64,000 nt of DNA from Chitinispirillales bacterium ANBcel5 (GTDB taxonomy: Bacteria > Fibrobacterota > Chitinivibrionia > Chitinivibrionales > Chitinispirillaceae): positions 1 through 64,000 of the forward strand of contig JARUKZ010000013.1 in the NCBI GenBank assembly GCA_029688955.1. Reading direction: 5' to 3'. Below, piece after piece: positions 21,004 through 30,356 of this stretch. A program made the position numbers and the translations under genes. The notes under the pieces were generated by a model. It had not been told where the DNA came from, searched no databases, and saw only the letters and a list, made by a program, of their open reading frames with translations. The stretch's first letter is position 1. Each line of letters begins with the position of its first letter.

Positions 21004-21192
21004 ATGAAGGCGACCGTTAATAAAAGCACATGTATCGGCTGCGAGCTTTGTCCAAGTGTTTGCCCCGAAGTATTTGCAATGGGTGATGATGGCCTGGCGT
21101 ATACAATTGTCGATGAGATCCCCACTGATGCTCAGGCAACTGCTCAGGAATCTGCTGACAGCTGCCCGGTTGATGCTATCGCTATCCAATAA
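21004..21192 (+). CDS. Single-cluster 4Fe-4S ferredoxin
   Basis: The 62-aa protein has the one-cluster ferredoxin pattern CIGCELCPSVCP (C10, C13, C16; C20 is probably a disulfide partner) and the fourth ligand in 'DSCPVDA', as in Thermotoga-type ferredoxins. It is a soluble low-potential electron carrier. A perfect AGGAGG lies about 7 nt upstream, implying high expression. A terminator follows directly, so it is monocistronic. Confidence 0.96.
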   Translation: MKATVNKSTCIGCELCPSVCPEVFAMGDDGLAYTIVDEIPTDAQATAQESADSCPVDAIAIQ

Positions 21193-21225
21193 GCCTTCTC
21201 AAACTACCGATTTTTTCACCGCAGT

Positions 21226-21256
21226 AACTCTTTTCCCCGCTGGGAGAAGAGTTTTT
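21226..21256 (+). terminator. Rho-independent terminator after ferredoxin
   Basis: AACTCTTTTCCC (21226-21237) pairs with GGGAGAAGAGTT (21242-21253) around a CGCT loop, with one G-T pair; the run of T continues to 21256. Confidence 0.85.
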
Positions 21257-21371
21257 CTGCTTTCAGAGACTACATTTTGCCAAAGCTGCTGATTAAGTAG
21301 TAGTTTTTTCCTATACAACTCATTTAAATACCATATAATCTTCTTTAGTTACAGATTATTGGAATGAGAAG

Positions 21372-21410
21372 GCACAGTAGTGTATTTTTCAGAGTTGAAC
21401 ACTTCTGTGC
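21372..21410. promoter_or_regulatory. 12-bp inverted repeat upstream of the SLBB exporter gene
   Basis: GCACAGTAGTGT (21372-21383) and ACACTTCTGTGC (21399-21410) are inverted with one mismatch, separated by 15 bp. The dyad ends 70 bp before the ATG of the SLBB gene. It could be an operator or a leader hairpin. No sigma-54 -24/-12 pair lies between it and the gene. Confidence 0.5.
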
Positions 21411-21479
21411 AGTGCTGATTTTTTGTTCGTAGTACCATTCAGTATTTCAGTGCGTTGGAAAGGAAACCACGATAGGCAT

Positions 21480-23945
21480 ATGTTGATATTAAAAAAGGAA
21501 AACAGAGTTTTGAGCACCATATCCAAGATTTCGCTATTTACAGTTGTACTTTGCTGTTCAGTAGTTTTGACCCTTGCACAAAACGATTTTAGGAGTAATC
21601 AATCCCAAACATGGGACAGCAGGCAACCGTTAGCCTACGATTCTCGCCTTTCCGATTTTCAATCTCCCACAAGAAGTTCTATAGATACACAAACATTTGA
21701 TCAACAAAGACAGCTCCTTCCTCATCAGCAAAGATTGAGTCGTGAACAATTAGAGCGGATGCGATCTCAGCAGCAACCTCATCAGCTCCAGCCCCCCCGT
21801 CAGCAGGAAATGCAGCCCTCGATATGGGACTATGAAACCCATTCCAAGGACCATGACTCAGCACTCCTGTTTGATACGCTTGTAGACTTTCAACCACCAG
21901 ATTCCTTTGATTTAGCCGATACTGCTGCTTTGACCTATTATGGATACGATCTGTTTACCGAAATTCCTGAAGTGTTCAAACCTTCACCTATAGGGCCTGT
22001 TGATCCGGGCTATACACTCGCTCCGGGTGATGTGATGCGGTTATCGGTGTGGGGGCAGGTTGAATTTGAACATGAGCTTACAGTTAATCAAGAAGGTAAG
22101 GTGATGATTCCAGTTGTAGGGATGGTACATGTATCCGGCATCCCTTTTGAACAACTCGAACAAAAGTTAAAGGGAATGCTTTCAAGACACTTCTCTGGTC
22201 TTACCTCCTCTCCACCTCGCACTTTCATGCATCTTACTGTGGGAAGATTAAGGCCGATCAGGGTTTATTTTATGGGTGAGGTAAAGCAGCCCGGAGGGTA
22301 TACCGTTTCAAGCTTTGCCAATGTATTCAGTGCTTTATATAGTGTTGGGGGGCCCCTTAAGAGCGGATCACTCAGATCGATCTCTGTCATTCGCAATGAC
22401 TCCACCATAGCAAACGTTGATCTGTACGATTATCTGCTTAAAGGAAGATCCGATTCTGACGTTCGATTACGCAACAACGATGTGATCTTTGTCCCACCAC
22501 GGGGGAAAACGATATCCATCTCCGGGGCGGTTTTTAGGCCTGCAATCTATGAGCTTAGGCCAGATGATCATCTTTTATCCCTGCTTCAATTTTGTGGGGG
22601 GCCAAAAAGTGCTTCAAACATCGAACAGGCCACTCTCAGACGAATTGTGCCTTTTGAGCAAAGGGCTAATGCCTCACAGATGAAAAAACTGCTCAGTATC
22701 GATCTTAAACGCTATCTTGAAACAGACAACGATTTTAAACTCTATGATCAGGACTCGTTGCATGTGTATCCTCTGTTTTCTGATCTGCGTAACTTTGTTC
22801 GACTCTCCGGGGCTGTTCAGTATCCCGGTACTTATGAAAGCTCTGTATCGCTCTATGACCTAATATTTAATCATGGAAAAATAATCGATAATAAAACATT
22901 TAAGGGACGGGCCGATCTAATCAGATTTAATGATGATCTGGTTACGACTACTGTTATTCCAATCGACCTTAAAAGGCTAAAAAGTGACCAAACCTACAAC
23001 ATGCAGATGGAGCCGGGGGATGAAGTTATCGTCTATGAGCTTGATGTTGTAAGTCCTACAGATCTTAGAATTACAGTGGATGGGGAGGTACGGGAGCCCG
23101 GGGTTTACCTCATGAGTTCCAATATGACCGTTGCCGATGCGATCCTTCGCGCAGGAGGCTTTTCGCGCCGTGCACATAAAACCAGAGTTGATGTGTTCAG
23201 GCCCGATAACAGTGGAAGAAACAGGCTCTCAAGGGTATTTAATATCGATCTGCCTGATTCACTCAATTATTCCAGTGATAAGGGAAGAGAGTTTGTCCTT
23301 GAAGACAGGGATCGAATCGTGGTACGGCCGGATCCTAACTACAGAGAAGAAAACTATATCACTATCCAGGGATTGGTACGGTATGCCGGAACCTACGGCC
23401 TTGAAGAGAGAAACGAGCGTCTTAGCGATCTTATAGACAGAGCCGGCGGGTTGATGCCCGATGCTTACCTCAAGGGTGCAAGCATTATCAGAGATGATAA
23501 ACGACTTGTGGTGGATTTTGAAGCAGCTTATGTTTATGGCAGAAACAGAGAAGACGTGATCCTTCAAAGTGGTGATAGCATCTATATACCCAGCAGGCCC
23601 AACAATGTTCTGATCCATGGCCAGGTGAACAACGAAGGCCTCTATGGCTACGTCGAGGGTCAGCGCCTGAGGAGTTATCTGGATCGGGCCGGAGGGGTCG
23701 CTGACAGTGCAAACTTCATCCTGGTAACAAAACCCAATGGAGAAACACAGAAACATAGCTTCAGAAGATTTGCCAGAAACCCTAAAATCTCCGATGGCTC
23801 TACCATTCACGTTACCAAAAAGCCCCGCAGGGAACCCAGAGAACGTACGGGAGCTTCTGTTTCAGATATTATTAAGGATACTTTGGCTATAATCACCAGC
23901 GCAGTAACCATTATAGTTCTGGTTCAGCAGATTAATGATGATTAG
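21480..23945 (+). CDS. Large polysaccharide-export protein with multiple SLBB domains (Wza-like)
   Basis: The 821-aa product has a signal peptide (first ~33 residues, ending near TLAQ), then a Gln/Pro-rich low-complexity stretch (about 40-115). The Poly_export domain follows ('YTLAPGDVMRLSVWGQVEFEHELTVN' region, about 180-260), and then about five SLBB/soluble-ligand-binding repeats recognisable by 'GEVKQPGGYTV', 'GAVFRPAIYELRP', 'GAVQYPGTYE', 'GEVREPGVYLM' and 'GLVRYAGTYGLEE'. A C-terminal hydrophobic helix ends the protein. Wza-type proteins form the outer-membrane channel for capsule or EPS export. The start was set at the ATG 21480 (upstream frame begins with TTG 21423). No kinase or polymerase is adjacent. 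Confidence 0.9.
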   Translation: MLILKKENRVLSTISKISLFTVVLCCSVVLTLAQNDFRSNQSQTWDSRQPLAYDSRLSDFQSPTRSSIDTQTFDQQRQLLPHQQRLSREQLERMRSQQQPHQLQPPRQQEMQPSIWDYETHSKDHDSALLFDTLVDFQPPDSFDLADTAALTYYGYDLFTEIPEVFKPSPIGPVDPGYTLAPGDVMRLSVWGQVEFEHELTVNQEGKVMIPVVGMVHVSGIPFEQLEQKLKGMLSRHFSGLTSSPPRTFMHLTVGRLRPIRVYFMGEVKQPGGYTVSSFANVFSALYSVGGPLKSGSLRSISVIRNDSTIANVDLYDYLLKGRSDSDVRLRNNDVIFVPPRGKTISISGAVFRPAIYELRPDDHLLSLLQFCGGPKSASNIEQATLRRIVPFEQRANASQMKKLLSIDLKRYLETDNDFKLYDQDSLHVYPLFSDLRNFVRLSGAVQYPGTYESSVSLYDLIFNHGKIIDNKTFKGRADLIRFNDDLVTTTVIPIDLKRLKSDQTYNMQMEPGDEVIVYELDVVSPTDLRITVDGEVREPGVYLMSSNMTVADAILRAGGFSRRAHKTRVDVFRPDNSGRNRLSRVFNIDLPDSLNYSSDKGREFVLEDRDRIVVRPDPNYREENYITIQGLVRYAGTYGLEERNERLSDLIDRAGGLMPDAYLKGASIIRDDKRLVVDFEAAYVYGRNREDVILQSGDSIYIPSRPNNVLIHGQVNNEGLYGYVEGQRLRSYLDRAGGVADSANFILVTKPNGETQKHSFRRFARNPKISDGSTIHVTKKPRREPRERTGASVSDIIKDTLAIITSAVTIIVLVQQINDD

Positions 23946-24231
23946 ATAAAAAATAGGAGGGAATGATTCTGGTGTTTGCAGTGTCATTACCCTCTCTTCC
24001 GTTCCCTAAGTACTACTTTCTTGCCTCTTAAGCCCACATCGTTATAAGACTTAAACAACCCGTGTAATAATGGTAAGCACTTTAAGCTAACTTTTTGGTT
24101 GTGGTTGTGAAAAACAGATATGTATATTAATCGGTGATAATGGACTTTGAACCGTATAAACTGAAGTTCACACTAAGTGAAAGCAAATGCACTACTTTCA
24201 CTAAACATAAACCAAAAAAAGGAAGGGACCT

Positions 24232-25956
24232 ATGGGACGATTCTTCAAAAAATCGCTTGTGACAGGGCTGGCAACTGTCCTGGCTGCCTCCTCATCTCTC
24301 TTTGCCGAAAATAATGCTGTGTTTGATGATCTCGAACATGGATCAAACCAAAACCTTTTTGGCGATTACTGGTACTTTTATGATGATCAGGGTGATAATA
24401 ATCCCGGTACATCAGAAGTTGAAAACGCCACTCGGGATGGTGATGAATTACTGTTTGAAGGTGGGTACGGACCTGGTAAGGATTCAGACTACGCCGCAAG
24501 ACTGGAATTCGCTATGGGTAGTGCCTGGGAAGATCCACAGTGTGCAGGAATGGCTACATGTTGGGAAATTTCTCCATTTGTAGGGATGGGTTCAAATCTT
24601 GTTCCAGATGGTGCGGTGTACGATCTTACCGGTGCCACTGCTATCTCTTTTTATCACAGAGGGTCATCTGAAATTCCCGTTGCATTCAGACTTGAACTGG
24701 CAACAGTTCTGGATGCTGCTCACTATCAGTACATGTTCACAACTGCTACAACAGATTGGGAGCGTCTTACTGTAGAGATTACTGGTGGTGAAGAAGGAAG
24801 TGGTATGCTTGCACAACCAGAGGAATGGGGTGATGAAGCAGATTACGACCTTTCACAGGCTTCAAAGATATCCTGGCAGTTTCAGGGTGAAGAACCTACT
24901 GATGGATGGTTTGCTATTGACAGCATTGTGATTCATAATCATGAATTTATTCCTCCAGATATGTGTACTGACTGTGTTGGTGAACCTGACCCACCAGCTA
25001 ACGAGCCATTCTCAGACTTTGAAGAAAGCGGTACACAGAACGCCACAGGCTTTTACTGGTATGAATATGATGATGGTGAAGCTGGTGGTTCTTCTGATAT
25101 CTTCTTAGGTGTTGATCCTGATGCAGATGAAGATATGCCTACACTTATCCTCGAGGGTAATGGTAGGGAAGGTAATGGCGCAATGATCGGCTTTGAGTTA
25201 GGATCAGCTTTCACCAGTGGCGGTGAAACTGTACAGCCTTTCGTAGGAATTGGTACTAACCTAACCGATGAAGGTCTTGAAAATCCATTTATCTATAATG
25301 CAGACGCTAATGATGCTACTGCCCTCTATTTTGAATACAGAACAGATGGCTTAGATAAGATTACAGTCGAAGTTTCAGATCACTTAGCTTTTACAGGTTC
25401 ACGTGGTGAAGGTGTTGTATATTACATCGATCTTCCAGGCACAGACAATGAATGGAGATCTGCTACTATTCCATGGAGCACATTTGTGCTGCCTACATGG
25501 GACTCTGTATTAGACGACTCACCACTTCAGACAGACCGTTTAGCTCAGATTCAGTTCAAACACCAGGGACGTGCAGGTACAGTGGGTGAAATGGCCCTTG
25601 ACAATGTCTACTTTGTAGGTGCGACCGGTTACGATCCTCAGCCACTAATAGGAAACAGCGTTCTCAATAGCCGTGCTCATTCTGTCGCTACCGGTATCAC
25701 AGGTGCCTATAACAGAGGAACCGTTACAGTGAACTGGAATCCTTCAACTGAAATTCAGGATGGAAGATTCACTCTGATTAACACCAGAGGTGCTGTTGTT
25801 TCATCTGCTCCGGTTACCCGTACTTCCGGAAATCAGATCTCTTCAACACTGAATGCTGCTTCTATTCCTGCAGGACTTTATTTCATACAGGTTAGAGCAA
25901 GAGACATTCAGGGTAAGAGTGTAAATCATCAGATTCCTGTAAATATTGTAAAGTAG
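24232..25956 (+). CDS. Secreted protein with two CBM11-like beta-sandwich domains and a C-terminal sorting-like domain
   Basis: A signal peptide (about 1-25, ending SLFA) is followed by two homologous domains: about 28-240 ('FDDLEHGSNQNLFGDYWYFYDD' ... 'WFAIDSIVIHNHEF') and about 260-465 ('FSDFEESGTQNATGFYWYEYDD' ... 'MALDNVYFVG'). This opening and closing match CBM11-like carbohydrate-binding domains. The last ~90 residues form an Ig-like domain ending 'IPAGLYFIQVRARDIQGKSV', resembling type-A C-terminal sorting domains. There is no catalytic domain, so it is probably a surface or secreted glycan-binding protein. A terminator follows. The GH9 gene downstream carries related CBM and C-terminal domains. 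Confidence 0.8.
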   Translation: MGRFFKKSLVTGLATVLAASSSLFAENNAVFDDLEHGSNQNLFGDYWYFYDDQGDNNPGTSEVENATRDGDELLFEGGYGPGKDSDYAARLEFAMGSAWEDPQCAGMATCWEISPFVGMGSNLVPDGAVYDLTGATAISFYHRGSSEIPVAFRLELATVLDAAHYQYMFTTATTDWERLTVEITGGEEGSGMLAQPEEWGDEADYDLSQASKISWQFQGEEPTDGWFAIDSIVIHNHEFIPPDMCTDCVGEPDPPANEPFSDFEESGTQNATGFYWYEYDDGEAGGSSDIFLGVDPDADEDMPTLILEGNGREGNGAMIGFELGSAFTSGGETVQPFVGIGTNLTDEGLENPFIYNADANDATALYFEYRTDGLDKITVEVSDHLAFTGSRGEGVVYYIDLPGTDNEWRSATIPWSTFVLPTWDSVLDDSPLQTDRLAQIQFKHQGRAGTVGEMALDNVYFVGATGYDPQPLIGNSVLNSRAHSVATGITGAYNRGTVTVNWNPSTEIQDGRFTLINTRGAVVSSAPVTRTSGNQISSTLNAASIPAGLYFIQVRARDIQGKSVNHQIPVNIVK

Positions 25957-25979
25957 TTTCTCACTACGCATACATGTAA

Positions 25980-26010
25980 GAAAAGGCCCTTAACGGGCCT
26001 TTTCTTTTTT
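25980..26010 (+). terminator. Rho-independent terminator
   Basis: GAAAAGGCCC (25980-25989) pairs perfectly with GGGCCTTTTC (25995-26004), loop TTAAC, followed by six T. It separates the CBM gene from the GH9 gene. Confidence 0.95.
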
Positions 26011-26100
26011 CTCCCGAATCGAACCGCCACAACTATATAGACCACTAAGATTTATACAGGAATTAAAAAAATTTAAAACCTAATTCGGGGACTGTTTATA

Positions 26101-28614
26101 ATGAAACGACTATCTTGTTTTTTAGGCATTTTGCTTTCGTTATCTGTTGTCGCGCAGCCTTTAGCGCTTAATCTGGACCAGCTACATACTACCCTGATCG
26201 GCTTTTACCAGTATCAAAGAGCTGGACGATCCGATGGCAGCAGTGGTAATCCTTATTACAGTAGTATCACTAGTAATGAACCTCATTACTACGATAACCA
26301 TAATGGTAACTCCCTTGAGGGAGGATGGTATGATGCAGGAGACTTTTTAAAACTAGGACTGCCTCTTGGGTACACAATCTATTGTCTCTTAAAGGGGTAT
26401 GATGTGTTCCCACACTCCTATGACAGAGGAACCAATGGTATACCCAATGTTCTTGAAGAAGCGAAAGTGGGTACCGACTACCTGTTAAAAGCCATTATTT
26501 CAGAAACAGAGGTGGTTATGGATCTGGGAGATCCAAATGTGGACCATATGGGAATGGACGAAAGCGGGCCAGACAACAGCCAGAGAACACAAAGCAGCAG
26601 ACAAAGAGGAAGAGTTGCAGATGGTGTGGATGTACCAGCCTACTATGCCGCGTCACTTGCACTCATGTCAATAGTGTATCGTGAGTTTGATGAAGACTAT
26701 GCGGATCAGTGCCTTGAAAAAGCGAAACAGGCATTTAGAAGGGCCGAAACTGCTTATGATCAGGGTAATATGGTAAGTACTCCTACTACCAAACATTCCC
26801 ACGGGGTACTCTATAGCAACAGTGAAGGACGGGACAAAATGGCTGCCGCCGCGATCGAACTGTACAGGGCCACAGGAGAAACATCCTACCGTGATTGGGC
26901 AGAAAGTTTAACCTTTCCTACAATCAGCAATGTAATGGGGTATGGAAATGCTGTGCCTCTGGCTTCTTTTGAAATGTGGAGACAGGGAGTTGGTGCCAGT
27001 TCTACAGGCCTCTTAAACGATATGAGTTTTATATGGCGCAACCGGGAGGGGGCCGATAATCCCCGAATGGAAGGAATATATGTAAATTCAGATTGGGGTA
27101 CAGCAAGAGACGCGGGAAATGCCGCATTTGTCGCTGCCCTGGCCTATATCGTCACCGGAAACGACTCATATATGGATTTTGTGGAGACTCAAATAAACTG
27201 GTTAACCGGGAATCACAGTGGTAACAGCCAGTCCTTTGTGGTCGGATTTAGTGGTGGTCCTTCCAGAATTCACCACAGAAACGCCCGTCATTACGGAACT
27301 CCTCCTCGTGGTGGTGTGGTTTCCGGACCCGATGATAGAGGGGAATGGGATGATGACTACAGTTACAGAAACTGTGAAGTAGCTCTTGACTATAATGCCG
27401 GGGCAATTGGTGCAGTTGCTTTTCTCAAAGACCTAGCCAATCCACCAGCAGGACAGATACAGATTCCGGAGCGTCTCGAAGTTTCACCTCAAAATGTTGA
27501 TTTTAACAGTAGTGATGTAACCATAAGCGCACGCCTTAGCGGGACTGTTGATTGGACTATCGATATACGAGGGGTTCGTTCAGGAGCCACAAAGCTTATT
27601 ACTGGATCCGGCAGCAATATCAATGAAACCTGGATTGGCGACGCTGATCAGGGCACATTTATTGTTGGTGAAGAAGTAAGGTTTAACCTTGATGCTGGGG
27701 ATAATGTCGCGCTGTATCATTTTTCAAGAACTTTTGCAAACATAGAACAAATCGGTGGTGTAAAAGTTTTCCCATTTACAGACAGTGATGTGCTTATTGA
27801 TGATTTTACTGGTGGTAATACTCCCGAAAATGCTCTCGGGGGAACATGGTCTACTTTTAATGATGGTGTTTCATCATCAAGACCTACCGAAATTACCGAA
27901 AGTGCTGTAACTGATGATGGCTATGATGGGTCACCTGGTCTTCAGATTAGGCTTATCGGACAAAGTGGTGAAGATATTCCTTATACAGGGATAAAAACTT
28001 CTTTTCATCCTGAAAACAGACCTATGAATCTTGGAGAACCCACCAGTATTGTCTTTGATATTAAAGCCAGCAATACCGAGATACGGGTAGAGGTAGAACA
28101 GACTACTATTACCGATGGGGCCTATTATGGGTACACAGTAGGGCTGCACGGTAGTAATCAGTGGACTCGGGTCAGGGTGCCAATTTCTGAGCTTAGACAA
28201 CCTGAATGGGCCACCGAATCAAAGGACCTTGATCTTAGAAGTGTAAATTCACTAAGGTTTACCTATTATGGAACAAGTATGCCGCAGGTAACCATCGACA
28301 ACGTTCATATCGAAAACCTTAGCCTTAGCGATGGTGACGTTTCCGCAGCAAGGCGCCCGGTAACTATGGAGCAAACCAGAGCATCGGTTTCCGGTTCATC
28401 GTTGAACTACACTCTTTCTGCTGCTGATGCCCGCGGTAATTTGCAGCTTGAGATCTATAACGTTTCCGGAAGACGTGTTGTGAGTAAGAACTTTGCCGGA
28501 ACAAATCAGGTTAGCATACCACTTTCAGGACTGCCTGCAGGAGTATATACTGTTATAGGAGTTGTGGATGGAAGAAAAATTAATCCATCACGATTCGTTT
28601 GGTCCGGAAGATAG
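26101..28614 (+). CDS. Glycoside hydrolase family 9 endoglucanase with CBM11-like and C-terminal sorting-like domains
   Basis: A signal peptide (about 1-20) leads directly into a GH9 catalytic domain (about 25-450) without the usual N-terminal Ig module. Visible GH9 motifs are 'GGWYDAGDFLK' with the catalytic Asp pair, 'RIHHRNARH' (substrate-binding His/Arg), and 'CEVALDYNAG', which holds the general-acid Glu in place of the common NEVALDYNA. An Ig-like linker domain (about 460-590), a CBM11-like domain (about 595-755, 'VLIDDFTGG' ... 'VTIDNVHIENL') and a C-terminal domain ending 'LPAGVYTVIGVVDG' follow. It should hydrolyse beta-1,4-glucans outside the cell. The C-terminus suggests T9SS-like or analogous surface sorting. 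Confidence 0.92.
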   Translation: MKRLSCFLGILLSLSVVAQPLALNLDQLHTTLIGFYQYQRAGRSDGSSGNPYYSSITSNEPHYYDNHNGNSLEGGWYDAGDFLKLGLPLGYTIYCLLKGYDVFPHSYDRGTNGIPNVLEEAKVGTDYLLKAIISETEVVMDLGDPNVDHMGMDESGPDNSQRTQSSRQRGRVADGVDVPAYYAASLALMSIVYREFDEDYADQCLEKAKQAFRRAETAYDQGNMVSTPTTKHSHGVLYSNSEGRDKMAAAAIELYRATGETSYRDWAESLTFPTISNVMGYGNAVPLASFEMWRQGVGASSTGLLNDMSFIWRNREGADNPRMEGIYVNSDWGTARDAGNAAFVAALAYIVTGNDSYMDFVETQINWLTGNHSGNSQSFVVGFSGGPSRIHHRNARHYGTPPRGGVVSGPDDRGEWDDDYSYRNCEVALDYNAGAIGAVAFLKDLANPPAGQIQIPERLEVSPQNVDFNSSDVTISARLSGTVDWTIDIRGVRSGATKLITGSGSNINETWIGDADQGTFIVGEEVRFNLDAGDNVALYHFSRTFANIEQIGGVKVFPFTDSDVLIDDFTGGNTPENALGGTWSTFNDGVSSSRPTEITESAVTDDGYDGSPGLQIRLIGQSGEDIPYTGIKTSFHPENRPMNLGEPTSIVFDIKASNTEIRVEVEQTTITDGAYYGYTVGLHGSNQWTRVRVPISELRQPEWATESKDLDLRSVNSLRFTYYGTSMPQVTIDNVHIENLSLSDGDVSAARRPVTMEQTRASVSGSSLNYTLSAADARGNLQLEIYNVSGRRVVSKNFAGTNQVSIPLSGLPAGVYTVIGVVDGRKINPSRFVWSGR

Positions 28615-28641
28615 CACTAACTTTTAAGCACAAGCTTTATG

Positions 28642-28677
28642 GCACACTTGCTGATTTGCAGCGGGTGTGCTTTTTTT
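28642..28677 (+). terminator. Rho-independent terminator after the GH9 gene
   Basis: GCACAC (28642-28647) pairs with GTGTGC (28665-28670), with an inner GCTG/CAGC stem, followed by seven T. Confidence 0.85.
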
Positions 28678-28689
28678 ATTTAAATAGCT

Positions 28690-29061
28690 CTATTCGATAA
28701 GTTTTTTTACAGAACTTATAAGGTGATCGATGTCAAAGGGTTTGGTAACATACGCATCAGCTCTTAGAATAGATCTGCCGATTAACTTATCTCTGGCTGT
28801 ATCAAGAGCAGTAAGCATTATAATGGGCAGCGTCTCATCGGTGTCTCTTAGAATCTTGCACATTTCCCAGCCATCCAGATCAGGCATAATTACATCTAAA
28901 ATTACAAGGTCTGGCCGCGTTTCTTCAATACTCTGAAGTGCATCCATACCATTTGAGAATGCCATGACTTCATACCCTCTGACCTGAAGATTAAAGGTAA
29001 CAAGCTCTCTTATAACCGGATCATCATCAATTACGAAAATCAAAGCTTTATTTGAATTCAT
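28690..29061 (-). CDS. Stand-alone response-regulator receiver (CheY-like)
   Basis: The 123-aa protein is a single REC domain with the acidic pair in 'FVIDDDPVIREL', the phospho-acceptor Asp in 'LVILDVIMPD', the 'MLTA' Thr/Ala site and the Lys of 'YVTKPF'. With no output domain, it must act through partner proteins. It is convergent with the GH9 gene, and no kinase is nearby. Confidence 0.93.
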   Translation of the reverse strand: MNSNKALIFVIDDDPVIRELVTFNLQVRGYEVMAFSNGMDALQSIEETRPDLVILDVIMPDLDGWEMCKILRDTDETLPIIMLTALDTARDKLIGRSILRADAYVTKPFDIDHLISSVKKLIE

Positions 29062-29258
29062 CAGTTATGCTCACCTGAAAATATCCTCAATTAAGACCTT
29101 TGTTTTGGGACAAACCTTCAAAAGCTATACGGTAAAAGTCCCTCATATATTTTGCATTTCTGTACTCTGAATACCTGCCTACAGAGTTACCCCGATCCAA
29201 ATGTCCTAAAAAGGTGGAATGACCAGTAAAAATGGAGAGTATAGTAAAACCCGAAAAA

Positions 29259-29576
29259 TTACAGATCTGCAGGATATTCTGGCGGTGCGTAGATGTTTAT
29301 GGTAGTTAAATTTTCTGTTGGAGAGGCAAAAATCTCGTGTACCTCTCCGGCTTCAATGAGTACTAATACCCCGGGTTTTAGATCGATTGAGAGATCCTCT
29401 ATTATTGCTTTTCCATTTCCGGAAACGACATAGAGCCACTGATCGCTTTTTAGGTGCATGTTATTGGTGCTACCGGTACTTTGGCCTGCTTCAAGGGCCA
29501 TAACTGCTGCCTGGGACCGTTCGGTGGCTGCTACTATTTTAAACTCACTATCTGCTTTTATGTGTTTATGATACAT
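29259..29576 (-). CDS. Small cupin-domain protein
   Basis: The 105-aa product is a single cupin_2 barrel. Motif 1 is recognisable in 'MHLKSDQWLYVVSGNGKAII' and motif 2 in 'PGVLVLIEAGEVHEIFA'; the His/Glu metal ligands are only partly conserved (H at the second motif is clear). AAAGGAG precedes the ATG. Substrate is unknown. It is followed upstream on the same strand by the archaemetzincin gene after about 70 bp, so the two may share a transcript. Confidence 0.8.
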   Translation of the reverse strand: MYHKHIKADSEFKIVAATERSQAAVMALEAGQSTGSTNNMHLKSDQWLYVVSGNGKAIIEDLSIDLKPGVLVLIEAGEVHEIFASPTENLTTINIYAPPEYPADL

Positions 29577-29647
29577 CTTCTACTCCTTTCTTTTTATCTA
29601 TCTGCTTTAAAGAGCATCATCTGTGCCAATGGCTCGTTGTCCCATTT

Positions 29648-30190
29648 TCAGAAGGTTGAATCGGACTGTATAAGCAGCTCTTCACAACGACCACAATAGG
29701 GATTAGCCAGATCCACCTCTTTTCTATGCAATGTGGCTGAGTTATGCATCACACAATAGCCGTGAGGACAGTGCAACAGTCCCAGTGAATGGCCAAGCTC
29801 ATGCAGTGTCTCCTTTAAGACGCGATTTAAAAAGATCGTCCTGTCGGTATTTCCATCTATCAGATTTAAACGTGGCAGCGCGATAACCAGTTCTTCGCCT
29901 TTTAAAACGGATTCTCCCAAAACATACTCAGATCCATCCTCGTAGCAGTCTTCATTGATGTATCCAATTTTGTAGCCGCTTGTATCCTCAAAGTCGTGTA
30001 ATAATTTTAAAACCGCACGTATGTCATACTGGTTTCTTCGTGTATCGAAAATTCCTGAGGGCAAAATATGCATAGGCCGAATAAACACTTCTGTGTTTAG
30101 AATAGTTGAAAGCTTTTGTTGAATATATTCAAGAATAGTCTGCTCTACAGGCCCCACCGGTATCAACGAAATACTTTCTTTCAGTTTCAT
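29648..30190 (-). CDS. Archaemetzincin-family zinc metallopeptidase (M54)
   Basis: The C-terminal part carries the diagnostic zinc site HELGHSLGLLHC with the cysteine pattern of archaemetzincins (HC-x4-CVMHNS, then YCGRC), which binds a second zinc. The N-terminus 'SLIPVGPVEQTILEYIQ' is also typical of the family. I set the start at ATG 30190, which has GAGG five bases upstream and gives the usual ~180-aa length; longer frames to 30220 exist. Physiological substrates of archaemetzincins are unknown. Confidence 0.92.
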   Translation of the reverse strand: MKLKESISLIPVGPVEQTILEYIQQKLSTILNTEVFIRPMHILPSGIFDTRRNQYDIRAVLKLLHDFEDTSGYKIGYINEDCYEDGSEYVLGESVLKGEELVIALPRLNLIDGNTDRTIFLNRVLKETLHELGHSLGLLHCPHGYCVMHNSATLHRKEVDLANPYCGRCEELLIQSDSTF

Positions 30191-30356
30191 GTGTCCTCGT
30201 TTCATTACAGTAATGGTCATAAAGGTTTGATTCTTTACAGCATCTCTAATTTCATGCCATGGTGATTGTAATCATACTGGAACTCTAATTGCTCTTTTTA
30301 ACACCAGAACACTTTTTTTTTGCCCTAAAAGATCAGTTGTTTGAAAGGGGGAATGC

